From the NCBI GenBank assembly GCA_015680685.1, contig MNCI01008033.1:489159-553158 (forward strand): a stretch of DNA of 64,000 bases. The letters run 5' to 3'. Origin of the DNA: Gnetum montanum. Lineage: Eukaryota > Streptophyta > Gnetopsida > Gnetales > Gnetaceae. The position numbers and the translations under genes were made by a program. Below are positions 11,642-23,819 of this stretch, in pieces. Numbering within the stretch: position 1 is the stretch's first letter; every line of letters begins with the position of its first letter. Under the pieces are notes generated by a model. It did not search any database. It was not told the origin of the DNA and saw only the letters and a program-made list of their open reading frames with translations.

Positions 11642-11829
11642 GATGAGTATTACTTCCTTCTTTTGCATTAAATCCTCCATAGAGGATGAATGACACTTCC
11701 TACTTTTGCATTAAAATGTTTATAAATGGTGAATGACACTTCCTACTTTCACATTAAAATCTCCATAAAGGATGAATTTCACTTCCTAATTTTGCATTAA
11801 AATATTCATAAAGGATGAGTGGTACTGGG
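11642..11829. repeat. 43-bp tandem repeat, about 4 copies
   Basis: Unit consensus begins GATGAATGACACTTCCTACT and continues TTTGCATTAAAATCTYCATAAAG. Copies start at 11642, 11685, 11729 and 11771, with a partial fifth at 11814. Confidence 0.85.
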
Positions 11830-13954
11830 ACAAAATTGGTACATGATAGGAAATGCTTTTTTTTTCATGCTTTCCTTGATTTAATTAACCAAGTATGATA
11901 CTTTAGAAATTTTAACATTTCAACATGTTGGATTAGCAATCAAATGTATATTGATCACACATACATACTTCCTTGATAATTACATCTTCAATACTAATGC
12001 CAAGGCTCTGTGACTTTTATAAAACTTTTATCATTCTTTTTTCTTCCTAATTTAGAGATCTAGAATTTTGCAAATCATGTCTTTAAATTTCCAGTCAATT
12101 ATATGTATAGACTCAAACATAGCTTCTTTGTAGAAGATCACATAATCATCCTTGATGTGATTTCTATAGTAAGCTAGTATATGTGATTTAAAGGAAGAAG
12201 TAGTACATGAACCTTTTTTCCTATAGATTTCTTCATATCACTACTTTTTATGACTAACTTAGAATTACTATAGAAATTTTCATGGAAGGACTTCTTGTGG
12301 ACAAAAAAACATTGATATTTAGACTTTGCAATTCTACAAAGATATGTGGATATTCATATTCATGCCAATCCAAGGCCCAAGGTGGACATGTAGGATGTTG
12401 TCTTTGACTAGCTATGGTTCTTGAAAAAGAAAAAATACATGTTATGATATTCATACTTATTCTTGAATTATAACTTAACTCATTCTTTCTCATAAATACC
12501 ATATGCCTTGTTGGAACAAAGTTATGATCCTTTCTGATGGTTGATATCTGTCAAATGTGTCTCAATGCTTGTTAAGTTGGTTTAAGTTCTCATTTCACTA
12601 TTAGTTTACCAATTGATTGTTAAAATAATTAATTCCTTAGATAATATTTTTGCTTTATTTTCCTAACTTTCAATGATCTTTCTACACCCCCCACCCCCTT
12701 AGGACATTGACATTGGTAGTGCAACCAATTACAACTAGGGATCAGTAATCTAGGTTTTCTTGTAGAGGCCAAAGATCCTAGTTTAGGAATCTAAATATGA
12801 ATAAATATATTCTAATTATTAAATTCTATGATCCAAGAATAACAAAAATATTAAATTTATTAGAAAATACCATCAGGTTGTTAAAGACAATTACTAGATC
12901 TATAATTAGTAAAGTTATAGGTCTACTAAGACATAATTTAAACTATCACCTAATTATTGGGTTCTTGTATGATCAAGTTGATATTACCTAAAGAATGTTT
13001 TAAATTTCTATTTATTCATCGAAACTGGCCATTAGAAGTACAAGTTATGATGATTTAAGTTCTAAGGCTAGAAGGTCATACTTTAAGAGAAGCTTAAAAA
13101 CTTAATTCTTGGGTTCTTCTATGCTTAATTCAATGTTAACATTGCTTTCAAGAGGCTGAAATATGCTAGAAATTACTTGTTTTTTTTAATTAAAATTTGA
13201 AATTTATGACTATTTAGTTGCCTAAAATGTAAGGCATGATTTTTCAAAAATTAAGGACTTCTCAGGAAATCATCCATCTCAATACTACTCTAGAAGAGGC
13301 ATGCTTAGTTATCTAGTTTTTAGCTTACTACTAACCATCAATTGTATATTTTTTTTAATCATGTTTTGATATATAAATTTAATGTTAATTATATTTAAAA
13401 AAATATTATCCCTCCTGCCACTTATCATACAAGAAGGAAATAAAATGACATTCATTGCTAACATTGAAGGTAGGGAATGATAGTATGATGGATATTATTG
13501 ATACTAGAGGAGATAGGAACTAATAATGTTGGAAAGCACAATTAGAACCACAAGTCCCTACCATTGTTGAAGGATTTGAAAAGGTTTTTCCCCAAAAAAT
13601 TTAGCAAGGGCAGGGCATAGGTTAAGGTAACAATGGGAGATAACATGGGATGCAAGGTGGTGCATATGGCTGAAAATATGGATATGAAAGCTAAAAGTTG
13701 TGGTATAGATGGGGCATGCTAAGATGGCACAAAGGCCATAGTCAAGGTTAAAAAGGATGATGGTAGGAATGTGGGAAAAAGGACAACACATGGAAAGCAC
13801 CAATAGTGTGAGAGTTAGCATGCAAATAAGTGTGGTGCAAGAGGCCAGTAGTAGCAAGTCAAAAGTTGGACAGGGGGTTGGATCATCATGCAGAGGACTT
13901 TTTATGTTGCATGTACTATGGATAGAGCTATGATGTGATAAAACAAGATCTATG
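11830..13954. other. No recognised gene
   Basis: No supported gene. A 154-codon minus-strand ORF at 13558-14022 has low-complexity composition (H, C, L, S, T) and no recognised domain; I do not call it. Confidence 0.45.
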
Positions 13955-14085
13955 TGGTCCCAATCATAATGTAGCATGGTGGGACTATGCCTAATAGCAT
14001 AGCATTTACTATAGTGCAACACAATGAGGCTTGTCTAGCCCTATCATGATGTAGTGTGGTGAGGTTGCATCTAATATCATGATAA
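13955..14085. repeat. Diverged direct duplication, about 82-bp period
   Basis: CCAATCATAATGTAGCATGG (from 13958) and CCTATCATGATGTAGTGTGG (from 14040) start about 45-bp segments that align with mainly transition differences. Confidence 0.5.
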
Positions 14086-15439
14086 GCTCTTACCAAGCTA
14101 GTGATTTTTAAATTTTTAATTATTTTTAGTAAATTTAATTTAAATTAAAAATGAAACTAAAATAAGTAATTGAAACTCCTTGGATCTATTGGACTAGTTT
14201 CAAAATTCCTTTTAGAGAATTTTTAAAAAATATATATAACTTAGTGTTGCTCAATGGAATCGAATTTATGACTCTTACTACTAAGCTAACCCCTCATTAT
14301 TTAGATATATATGGATACTAGTATAAAAAATAAATATAGATATTATTAAATTAGCTTTTTCATTAGCTAAAAGAGGTTAAAACATTTATGTTATTGAGGC
14401 AAAGATTGCAAGTTGGATTCTTAACCCTAAAATTTTCAATTCGAATTTTATTATTATTTTAAGATTTAATTTAGTTTTATAATCTATGAAAAAACTCCAA
14501 TGATTTCAAAACATAAAAACTAAGTTAAATTTTTGTAATTTTAGAAGAGCTAAAATTTCCTATTTTGCCAAATTAGTCTTATTAAACTTCCTTAAAGAAT
14601 GATACTAGTTAAGAGAAGCATAAGCATTATCATACCTAATTTTTCTAGTCCAAGAGAAGAGGCTAAAAGCATAGAATACATCATCATTTTTTGACAAATA
14701 TTAATTTTTCTTAAAACCTGTTGTTAATGACTTTTACTTAGATTAATTTTATTATGTCAATTCATTTAGGTTTTTTAATGATTTCTACAAATTTCTTAGT
14801 GATGAAAACCTAGGTAGGTATGAAATATTACATTTGTTACTACATTTGAAGATTTTGTGCTTTAAAAAGGAAAAAATCAATGATAAGATGAGGTACTAGA
14901 AGACTTTGGAAGAGGATTACTCCTATGACTTAAGAAAGAAGGGTCTTTAACCTTATGAGGAAAATCCTAAAGATTATTTCTATTTATTTTATAATTTGGA
15001 ACCTAATAGTTTAAGTCCTTACTCTACTAAGGGAAAATCTATCACTATTAAGAAATGGATAAGAGTTACCTAGATGGACATCTTGTCATTAATGTTCATG
15101 GAAGTGGATGTACTAACATCTTTATAGCTTATGATTTTACCTTGCATTGTAACTCATTTCTTGAGCAAGGTTCATCTTTGATAATGATTTGTGATTCATC
15201 TTGGATGGTGGCTGATAGCTCATCCTTAGATTGTGATTAACCCTTAAACCTAATTTGCCTTAGTTCATGGTTTTCTCCAATACCAATTGTTATATCTCAT
15301 TCTCATATGTCATAGTAAATGTCAAATATACATTATATTCAACATTGTTCATATTGAATATGCAAAAGAAGATAAAAAGAAACTTTATTAATAAGGAAAT
15401 TAGAAAATGAATAAGTGTATATGAAGCATGATCTATCTA
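14086..15439. other. No recognised gene; AT-rich
   Basis: Nothing supported. A 61-codon plus-strand ORF (15055-15240) begins MDKSYLDGHLVINVHGSG but matches no family I recognise. Confidence 0.4.
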
Positions 15440-15732
15440 TTATAGGTAAGCTAGCACTATTAACATGATTAGTCCTACCAGGCCAAAAGGGATGATCAAG
15501 TCCATTTCTATCCCACTTCATTGTATACCTATCACTTGCCTTTACTAGCTCCATCATTTCATGCTAGCATGACTTCTAAGTTACTATTATAAATACCTTA
15601 TATCAAACCTCCAAAGGTTACCTCAAGCGACATACCCCATTATTACAATGTGTCCTTTTATTAACAATCTTATTTATAGTTATTATAACTTCTTTTTATG
15701 CAATGAAACCTTTTGAGAATGCAGATGTGACA
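15440..15732 (-). repeat. E2: fragment of a TGTCACATC-type LTR
   Basis: Second copy of the E1 repeat, minus strand. Its TGTCACATCTGC terminus at 15732 abuts LINE coding sequence exactly, so the LTR element appears to have inserted into the LINE. The left end is uncertain (15350-15440). Confidence 0.55.
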
Positions 15733-17110
15733 CTAACAAATTTTCTGATAAGAAAGGATTCACTTATATCTATTGCTTTAGCAACATAAGCATTAGCATT
15801 TTCAAAAGAACAACAAATCATATTTATAAATTTACAGTTGAAACTAAATTTATAGAGGAAAGTAAGGATAAATCCCCATTCAATCCAATCATAGACATTA
15901 GCATAGTTAATTTTAATAAAAAAATATTTTATTTAGTGTCTTCTACCCATTGCATATGTTCCCAAGTAGTAACAACATTATCAAAAATATATATGATTTT
16001 ACCAAATCCAATTTGTTCTAGACAAATAATATCTAGAAGAATAACTTGTAGGCACTTAGTGAGACACTTAGCTAAAGTTTTATAACAATGTTCAATAGCG
16101 TAATATAAGATAAGATAATATAATATAAGATAGGTCTTTGTCTTTTGGAATACGTTTGATAACTTATTTATTTAGATAATTTCCCAAAATACCCTTGGAA
16201 ATGCCTTCCATAATGACAGAATAAATATCATTAACAATTAGGTTCCAATGATATTTTAAAAATTCAATAAGATAACCATGAAAACTAGAAGCTTTTCCAT
16301 TAGCCATGCTAGAACAAGCATTCATTAATTCATCTAGAAAAATATCTGCATTATTTATTTATTTATTTTTCAAGTTGAACCATGTAAGGAATATGGGAAG
16401 CAGCTACCTAGAAGGCATGCGTTTGAGGAAAAGAAATATATTTGGTAATTTTCTTTGGCTCATGAAGAAAAACATGTCCATCATAAATATTTCTTACAAA
16501 AGGTAGATGATTATTTCCTTTAAGATATTTAAAAAATACTTTGTAGTTTTTATCTTGGATTTTAGCCATGAAAGTCAACTTTTAATGAGAGAGTTCTTAG
16601 CTTGATTAACATCCTAGGCTTGCTTCACAACGTTTGTAGAATCAAGGGATTTTGAGCAAGTTAATGAGATACCTACACAAGGGATTGCTCAGTATTATGT
16701 ATAATAAATCTACCTTTAGTACTAGATTATTGTCATATGTAAAGAGCCAAAGAATAAACCCTACTAGTAGTGCACATCCACCAATCAATTCAAACTTTGT
16801 ACTTGGAGGCTTAGGTTTGACATTCTAAGGACATCTAAGAAGCATACACCCTTGATTATAACAAAAAGACAAAACATTTATGTGATATAGAGTTGAATAA
16901 ACATGTTTGGCTATATTTCTAAAAGATAAATAAATATTTATTGGATGATGATCTAACAAAAATTCATCATGAAATGTTTTAATGATATCTTGTAGATGCT
17001 AATTAAAACTATTGGACAAATAAAATTGGTCTAATTTGTTGAGAATTCTATATTCATGTGATTGAAAATTATTCCAAGAATTGAAAAAAATGAAATTATA
17101 ACATAAATTA
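15733..17110 (-). pseudogene. L1-type LINE fragment: endonuclease C-terminus and RT
   Basis: Minus-strand reading, from high to low coordinate. An endonuclease tail comes first (NKLDQFYLSNSF after a stop, then LLDHHPINIYL near 16990). A linker follows (MAKIQDKNYKVFFKYLKG, 16510-16580). RT starts with MANGKASSFHGYLIEFLKYHWN (16200-16310), then VIKRIPKDKDLS, a QIGFGK-like motif, VVTTWEHMQWVEDTK (about 15940) and RIEWGFILTFLYKFSFNCKF. It stops at 15733, before the YADD-type catalytic motif, exactly where LTR fragment E2 begins. Order and motifs are those of plant L1 elements. Many stops and frameshifts make it a fossil. The 5' side fades at about 17110, before the LTR of element D. Confidence 0.85.
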
Positions 17111-17149
17111 CAACAATATGTTTTAAAAAGTATTATTTAAAATTATTTA

Positions 17150-17453
17150 ATATAATTTTTTAAGATAAAGGTAGGTGAGAATTATGGGAGTTGTAAAGCC
17201 TTGTTCTCTGCAACTATTAAAGATTATAAGAGGTTTTGTATTTAAATGGGTTGGTACTTTTGAGCTCTTGTGGATTTTTTTTATATATAATTTTAATGTA
17301 TTTTCATTTATTCATATTAATTAGAGAGATTCTTTTTTTATGTTTTCTTTCCAAATGAATTGTTCTTGATATGAGAGATTGAATTGGTTATATTGAATGT
17401 TGAATTATATATTATTCTTGAGGAATGTGAGAATTAGAGCCATTCTAGATTAG
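17150..17453 (+). repeat. Probable 5' LTR of element D (left end uncertain)
   Basis: AT-rich segment directly upstream of a perfect initiator-tRNA-Met primer-binding site. No 3' LTR copy is in the window, so the extent cannot be fixed; the start given is a guess. Confidence 0.4.
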
Positions 17454-17465
17454 TGGTATCAGAGC
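17454..17465 (+). other. Primer-binding site of element D (tRNA-iMet type)
   Basis: TGGTATCAGAGC is the standard plant retrotransposon primer-binding site complementary to initiator tRNA-Met. gag follows about 200 bp downstream on the same strand. Confidence 0.9.
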
Positions 17466-17661
17466 ATAGTTTGGAATACTTAGATCTTGAATATCTTGTT
17501 TGAAATCTATTCTTAGGATCCATGCATGCCTAGTTGAGATGGATTCTTGATGTGTTTAGATCTAATTGATGTCCATATTTGAAGTATTATGTTTCTTATA
17601 TCTTCAATTGCTCTATATCTATGCTTGAGTACTGAATCTTATCTTGAATTTCTTGGGAAAC

Positions 17662-18822
17662 ATGAATTCTAAGAATAAATATGTTCAAGATTTCAAGAGG
17701 GACATGGAAGATTTGAAAGGTACCTTCAACATGATGGTAGATAGAGTGGAGCAATTGGATGCTAAACTTAGTGCTAATGCAGGTCCATGTCATGAAAGGA
17801 ATGAGGCTAAAGATTTATTTTTTGGAGATGAAGATGAATATCTTCATGATGACAAGGGAGGAGATGATGTGAAGGTTGTTCATTTAGCACATGGGAGTAG
17901 AGTATACACATATAATGGGTTTTATGAGGAAGAAACCCTAACCCTCACATGAGATCTTAAAGGACTCCATTAGTTGCTTCATCAAGGTCACATTCATCCA
18001 GGAATTCAAATCTAGATGATTAAGATGAGGCCAGACTTGCAAGAGCATTTACAAATGCACCAAGACTTCTCTATGTTTAATTGAAGTCTTTCAATGGTGT
18101 GGACAACTTATATGCATTTGAGTCATGATTAAAGACTTTGAAAAAGAACTAAATTAAAAGAGGTATCTAATCATGTTAGGGTACCAATTGTTAAATCCAA
18201 ATTAGAATGCATATCTTCTATTTAATAGGAAAAGAAGTCCCATGCATTTTTTATGCAAATTAAAGTCCAAGTGAACTAGTGGCTAGTATGCAATACATGT
18301 TGAGGTAGAAATATGAGCAATACAAGTAAATAAAATAAGCTATTATGAAGTTGAAACACTTGAAATAAGGTGAGAAGGATGTGAAGGAATTCTACCTTGA
18401 AATTTTTAAATTGTTCCATCATTCTAAAGTGGGTTGAAGTGAATATGAGCATGTATCTATCTTCCTTGGAGGTATAAAGATGCAATACCAACATGATTTG
18501 ATCTTCTATCAGCCTTAAATCCTATATGAGGCTTATAAATTAGCATTAAAGACTAAAAAGAAACTTAGTAGCTTTGGGATCAATGAAAAAAAAACAAATA
18601 AATGGGAATGATAAGAAATCCAAATTTGACAAGGTATTTATCAAAGGCTAATGAAGATCATAAAGAGAAGAAGCTTGATAAGGATGAAAGCAAAGGCAAG
18701 GGTAAGGAGAATTTAAGCAACAAATGTAAGAATTCCAAGGTTAGGAACTCTTCTAGATTTAATGCTTCAAGTGTAGAGAAATAAGACACAAGCAATGAAA
18801 GTTGTCTCTTTAGAAATCCATT
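17662..18822 (+). pseudogene. Element D gag (part before the B insertion)
   Basis: Gag of a Ty3/gypsy element. From ATG 17662 (MNSKNKYVQDFKRDMEDLKG) there is a coiled-coil-like stretch, then the capsid-type region in broken frames, including VKEFYLEIFKLFHH near 18380. A basic linker (18600-18720) follows. The CCHC zinc knuckle comes last (KCFKCREIRHKQ at about 18762-18797, C-X2-C-X4-H, with the last Cys region altered by a TGA). Gag packages element RNA. Stops at several likely CAG/CAA positions show decay. The frame is cut at 18822 by element B; protease and RT continue at 24725 on the other side. Confidence 0.75.
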
Positions 18823-19769
18823 TGATGAATCGTGGTTTGTCAGGTGCTGATATCGGACCCTTGACATTGGACCCTTGACGTCGGACCCTTGACATCAGAC
18901 CCTTGACATTGGACCCTTGACATTAGACCCTTGATATCGGACCCTCAATATCAGATATACGATATCGTGGCCTAGATAATGATATCAGATACATGATATT
19001 GCGATTCCAATGGAAGCCTATAAATACACCTTTGGGTGTACAGGAAGGGGCGTTAGAGTAATTTAGTGTTAGAGTAGAGTCTTTTTTGTCAATTTCAATT
19101 CATTTCAATACTTTCCCCAGTACATGCCCATAGTGTGATGATTGTAATTGTATGGAACCTTCATTTGAGTGTGATGTACTTGGACATGCGCATGATTGGC
19201 AATAAAGATCAATATTACTTCATCATTGTAGCATTCAGTTAGTTTTAATTGCTTAACTATTATTGTTATTTATTTCTTTCTTAATTAATGTTTCTTTACC
19301 TTCCTTTACTATCCCTATTATTAAACGTGGAATGAGTACAACTTAATCACGAGCATTTAAGTGTGACTACTTGGTAACCCAGTAGTGTATCTAGGAGCGC
19401 TTAAGTAATATATTCTTGGTAATCCCAAAAGTAGTACATGAGGTCTAAGATGTGTGCAGATGATTAAGGACGGATGATCATTGCACTTAGGATAGCTTAG
19501 ATTCTCTTCTCCCACTCCCTCTTAGCTTAAAAAAAGATATTTTCCATTGCCTCTAGGAGTAGGACTAGTTTAGGCCCACATCATACAACTCACTTTAGAC
19601 TAAACCATATGTGATAAAGCAAATACTAGTCTAGGTGGGAAGACAGCGAACTACGATCAATGTGTAACTATCTAGATACCACAACTAGCCTATCTACAAA
19701 GTTCGACCGGATCATGCATGAATGCTCATATTCATATGGTTGAGTGTAGGGGTACCTCGCCACTCATCA
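18823..19769 (+). repeat. 5' LTR of element B
   Basis: Starts TGATGAATCGTGG, ends TACCTCGCCACTCATCA (947 bp). U3 contains a 14-bp array (18847-18944) and GATATC palindromes. TATA box TATAAATA at 19019-19026. AATAAA at 19201-19206 in R. Confidence 0.85.
18847..18944 (+). repeat. 14-bp tandem array in U3, 7 copies
   Basis: Exact 14-bp period, consensus TTGACATCGGACCC, seven units with transition-type variants. The 3' LTR carries the same array at 23844-23941. GATATC palindromes follow (18950-19005). Confidence 0.95.
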
Positions 19770-19770
19770 T

Positions 19771-19788
19771 TGGCATCATTGTTGGGGA
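19771..19788 (+). other. Primer-binding site of element B (tRNA-Asp type)
   Basis: TGGCATCATTGTTGGGGA differs from TGGCGCCGTTGCCGGGGA at five positions, all transitions (C-to-T or G-to-A). Confidence 0.75.
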
Positions 19789-19901
19789 TGGTGCTAGTTA
19801 TTTAGATTAGTTACATCTTCCAAGATTGCTGTAACAAAGCCTTGACAATATATCTTTTAGAAAGAAGTAATTGCAAATAAGTCACACACAAACTCACAAC
19901 A

Positions 19902-21957
19902 ATGTCTCTCTCACAAGACTATGATAATGCAACAACTAGTAAGATAATTCATTAGAGAACCAAAAAATTATATGATGATGAAGATGAAGTTTGGAGTACT
20001 CAATCTGATGTAGGGGTCTCCTATGTACATAAATGAATACAACATCATCCCAACTCACAAATTCATAACCTACTTAGTGATGATGAACCCTTTCTAGCCA
20101 CTAAGAGCCTAATGCATATACAAGAGGCTATTTGAATATCCTGCAGGCATCACAAGGAAAACCATCTACCTAGGCTTGACTTAAACAACTTTCCCAAGTT
20201 TTCAGAAGGCTATGATTTAGATCCACAACATCATTTACAAGCCTTTCATGATGCTTGTGTATGGAACAATATTGATAATGGGTGGAAAAAACTTAACCTC
20301 TTTCCTACGACACTTTTTGGCCAAGCAAAAGTATGGTACAGGTCCTTAAGACCAAAATCAATTCAACTTTGGCCAATAATGGTAGAGATCTTTAATGAAA
20401 GATATCAAACCTACATAAGAGTGTCAACCTTGAGGAGACAAATCCAAGAATGGAAATAGGGGCAACATGAACCCTTGGACATGGCCTTAGAAAGATACTA
20501 TTTGTTGTTAAACAACTACCCAGGCCATGGATTCTTTGAGAAAAGGCTAATGTATCACATCATGGATGGGCTCCGTAATGAAACAAGGGAGACCCTAGGG
20601 ATGTATGCTTGAGGTCATCTATATGAGATATGAGCCCACCAATTCTAGGAGCTTATTAAGCAGGTAGCAAATGAAGAAGGAGAAATGGCTAAATGGAAAA
20701 ATGTTAAAAGCTCTCAATAGGACCAAAATCTCGAATTAGCAAAGGTCCATGATCATGAAGAGGAGAAATCAACTCACCCTATGGAGGTGGAATCATCTTT
20801 GCCAATACTACAATCACTAGATGAAATTGAGGCAAAGAGCAATAAGATGACAGAATGGATACATGAAAAATGTGGAGAATATGCCAACACTATTAGAGGT
20901 AGAACCATGATGAACCAAGAAATAGGATACAACATTACTAGAAAATTGGAAAGAAGGGTTGAAGAGAATAAGGATAAGAACTCAATTGTCAATCATATGT
21001 ATCAATGTAATATTTTCCTGTACAATCACCCCAAACACCAATTTCCAATCTTTTCACATTTACATGAGCATTGGCGAGGAATGTTACATTGTGATTTCAT
21101 ACAAAAATACTAGGTTCAACCATAGTGGAAAAAACCCAAATCATGGGGGAGGCCACCATTAAATTGGTCATACCCTTCCTACCATCTGAACCCAAGTGCT
21201 TATTATGTTTAGCATCCTATTTCCACAACTGAGTCAACATCCTCTATCTCACCACATCTTTATTATTCTATTAAGTACTATCAGTCCATGTTCTCTCCCA
21301 CAAGATCACCACCTCATGTTCCTTGCACTTCTCATCCCCCTTAATATTCTCACCCTTCACCTCCTTCTACATCGCCACCAATAGTACTAGAAGGGTTTGC
21401 ACCACAACATCAACCCACAAACGTTATTTGTGCTACTACTGTCAACCGCAATGGGAATCCTTCACAATGTCGAAAGCATCCTTTATTTAGGTATGACCAT
21501 AGAAAGAGACAACATGGTTCTGAAACCACTACATCCACCAACTCAACACAAGTCCAGCATTGTGATGCATCTCCTCCTTTGAACCCAACACCTCCTGTTA
21601 CCTTATCCAGGCCACCAATCAACACTCCAACAACTATGCAACCCAATGAATATAACCATGTAAGACAACATATTAATCCTTGCATACCATCTTACGATCA
21701 TGGGTGCCATAGTGGATCAAATCCTTATCACATGACCACATCTTATAATCTGCACCACTATGCCTACTACAATCAAGTGTGTGAACCCCAATTTGGGTAT
21801 ATTCCTACCACCACCTCAAAAGACACCTGGTGGTTTGGATATGATTGATCCCCAACATTTCCAACATGCATGGATCCACATTTTCCATTTATTAATTCTA
21901 GCCATGCTCAATTGTTTAGTTATGGGGGATATCCTCCATTCTAACAAGCAGAATTAG
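19902..21957 (+). pseudogene. Element B gag
   Basis: Starts at ATG 19902 (MSLSQDYDNATTS). The Retrotrans_gag-like capsid domain spans 20160-20700: LDLNNFPKFSEGYDLDPQHH, then AFHDACVWNNIDNGWKKLNLF, WYRSLRPKSI, FNERYQTYIRVSTL and HIMDGLRNETRETLGMYA. It is clearly homologous to element C gag (48700-49300). A charged spacer follows (20781-21110), then a long P/H/S/T/Y-rich tail (21140-21950) ending YGGYPP over the internal purine motif. Interrupted by a few stops, so not functional now. No zinc knuckle and no protease are seen. Confidence 0.8.
21918..21929 (+). other. Internal polypurine-tract-like motif, element B
   Basis: AGTTATGGGGGA at the very end of the coding region, the counterpart of 758-768 in A and 51083-51094 in C. 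Confidence 0.45.
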
Positions 21958-23209
21958 TAAATATTTTTCCTTTTCTTTAATTTTACAATTTTTTGTTTTC
22001 CAGTTTTTTTTTTCCATTTTTTTATTTCTAATTTATTATTTTATCTTTTTGTGTGTAATCTCATCTATGAATAAAACACTCATGTACCTAGTCGATTGAG
22101 GGATTTTTTTATGCTATCAAATCACAAGTGACTAATTATTTGGATAGTGAGCCCACAACATCCACCCATCCATTCTATTAATAAGAGGTTCTACTCTAGG
22201 TATGATGATATTCTTGTCATCATGAAAACTTAAAAGTAATTTTGTACTCATTATGCCCAGAGTGAAAAATGATGGACTAAGAGAGAATGGCTAGGGTGTG
22301 ATGTCAAGGGGACTTGTGGATTCTCTTTGGTGACATCTATAGGTGCTATTATGTAGCTTGGTTGTACTAAGATCCTTGTAGATCTAACAAAAAATGGGAG
22401 TAAGAGTAATAAAGGTACTCAATAAAGAAACTCAATGTTATTCTAGGAGGTCCCACTGGAAAGACATGCACCCATGCCTAAAGTGATTGTACGCCTTGCT
22501 GTTGTGGTGCTCTTATGGTTGCCCATCATTGGATGAAACAATGTGATGTCATTGATCAAAGGAATGGACTTGGTCTTGATTTTGAAGCAATAGGCTAATG
22601 ACACATTAATCACACTCTACACTCAAGATTCATCGTATCCTGGGTTAGTTACCTCATGTCCCAATCTTTGCAATCCCTTCTACAACTCATTTCACCTCAC
22701 TTTCTAAGTATTTATGACTTGTGTCTTGTGTGGCATAGAATTCATACCTCATCACGATGGTATTTAACATGTGTGTATTTTTTTGCATCAGTGTAGATTA
22801 CATTTAACCCTTCTAGTGCCTACAGACATTTTAAGGTATGGTCATGCAAGGGCATTATAGGTTGGAACCTGCTTTGGGGAGGACCCACTTGCATGAATTT
22901 TGTAATTTGTACTTGTTGCACACCACCACATCATTTTATACCCTCCGAGTACTTCAGTGCCAAATCTATTCTTTTCTTTGTCATAATTTTATCAAACATT
23001 CCTCAAAACCATTACATATCCTTTTATGTGTCACCTAAGCAAATCAGGTCCAACATTAAACTTTTAGGGCAACTTCCTTGAAAACATTTCTAACTCTAAA
23101 ATCACACTAAGCAAAGAATTCAACATTTATTAAAGGAAATGAGTAAGGTATGAAATAATTGAACTTCTTTTAATAAACCTACTAAAAATTGATCTTTGTG
23201 TGATTATAG
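21958..23209 (+). mobile_element. Element B: conserved non-coding region
   Basis: Shares blocks with A and C: GTGTGATGTCAAGGGGACTT near 22297, CCCACTGGAAAGACATG near 22454, and the hairpin block 22813-22900 (TGGG/CCCA stem at 22875-22878 with 22884-22887). It ends in TTTGTGTGATTATAG, an acceptor-like site before the extra ORF. Confidence 0.65.
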
Positions 23210-23640
23210 ATGGCCCCTAAAAGAAGACAAAAAGGAGGACCTTCTCAAGGTGCAACTGAATGCCCAGGGGAAGGCAAAGGCCAATAACCTCATGCAGAAC
23301 ATGTAGAGTAGGAGGTACAATCATTCAACATCCATAAAGAAACTCCTATCACTACACAATTTGGGCAAGAAAAAGGTGGAGAGGTCAGGGTCTAAGCCTA
23401 TGAAGAGGAATGATGACTATTTGAGGCATGGCATGTCAAGGCCAATCAAGTGTTCCCACAGCTATCGTGTCCATGGGGAGTGCTGACTCCATCACACATT
23501 GGAACATCAGCATGGATGGCTCATAATCCTTGGATAAAATAGGAAAAATGTCAAGTGCTTCTTCAACACTATGAATCTCAAAAGCCTAGAGCATAGGACA
23601 AGGAAAGGCACCCATGGAGGAGCCATCACCACCAAGAACC
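23210..23640 (+). pseudogene. Element B: fused ends of the post-pol extra ORF
   Basis: ATG 23210 opens MAPKRRQKGGPSQGATECPG and matches the start of the element A ORF. Near 23380-23400 the text jumps to the A ORF C-terminus (AYEEE, then VFPQLSCPWGVLTPSH). About 1.7 kb of the middle present in A is therefore deleted. Several stops follow; not functional. Confidence 0.6.
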
Positions 23641-23805
23641 CCATGAGTTCTAGAAGTTTTCTCTTTTGTGTCTGTGTTCAAATTTTTTTTAGTCCCACAT
23701 TGTGGGATGAAATAGTCCATGGTCATTCAATAATCTCATAACTATCTCTTGTTTGTAATTGAATGAACTTATTTTTCACTTTCTTTGACTCGAGGACGAG
23801 TTATT

Positions 23806-23819
23806 CAATCTTGGGGGTA
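23806..23819 (+). other. Polypurine tract of element B
   Basis: CAATCTTGGGGGTA directly before the 3' LTR, with the shared upstream CGAGGACGAGTT. Confidence 0.75.

Noticed and set aside
13558-14022. 154-codon minus-strand ORF rich in H, C, L, S and T
   Set aside because: Composition typical of antisense chance ORFs; overlaps a diverged direct repeat; no recognised motif.
18847-18944. CRISPR-like regular repeat
   Set aside because: Seven abutting 14-bp units without spacers inside a plant LTR; a tandem repeat, not CRISPR.
21196-21957. Several 60-90-codon plus-strand ORFs
   Set aside because: Shadows and pieces of the P/H/S-rich element B gag tail.
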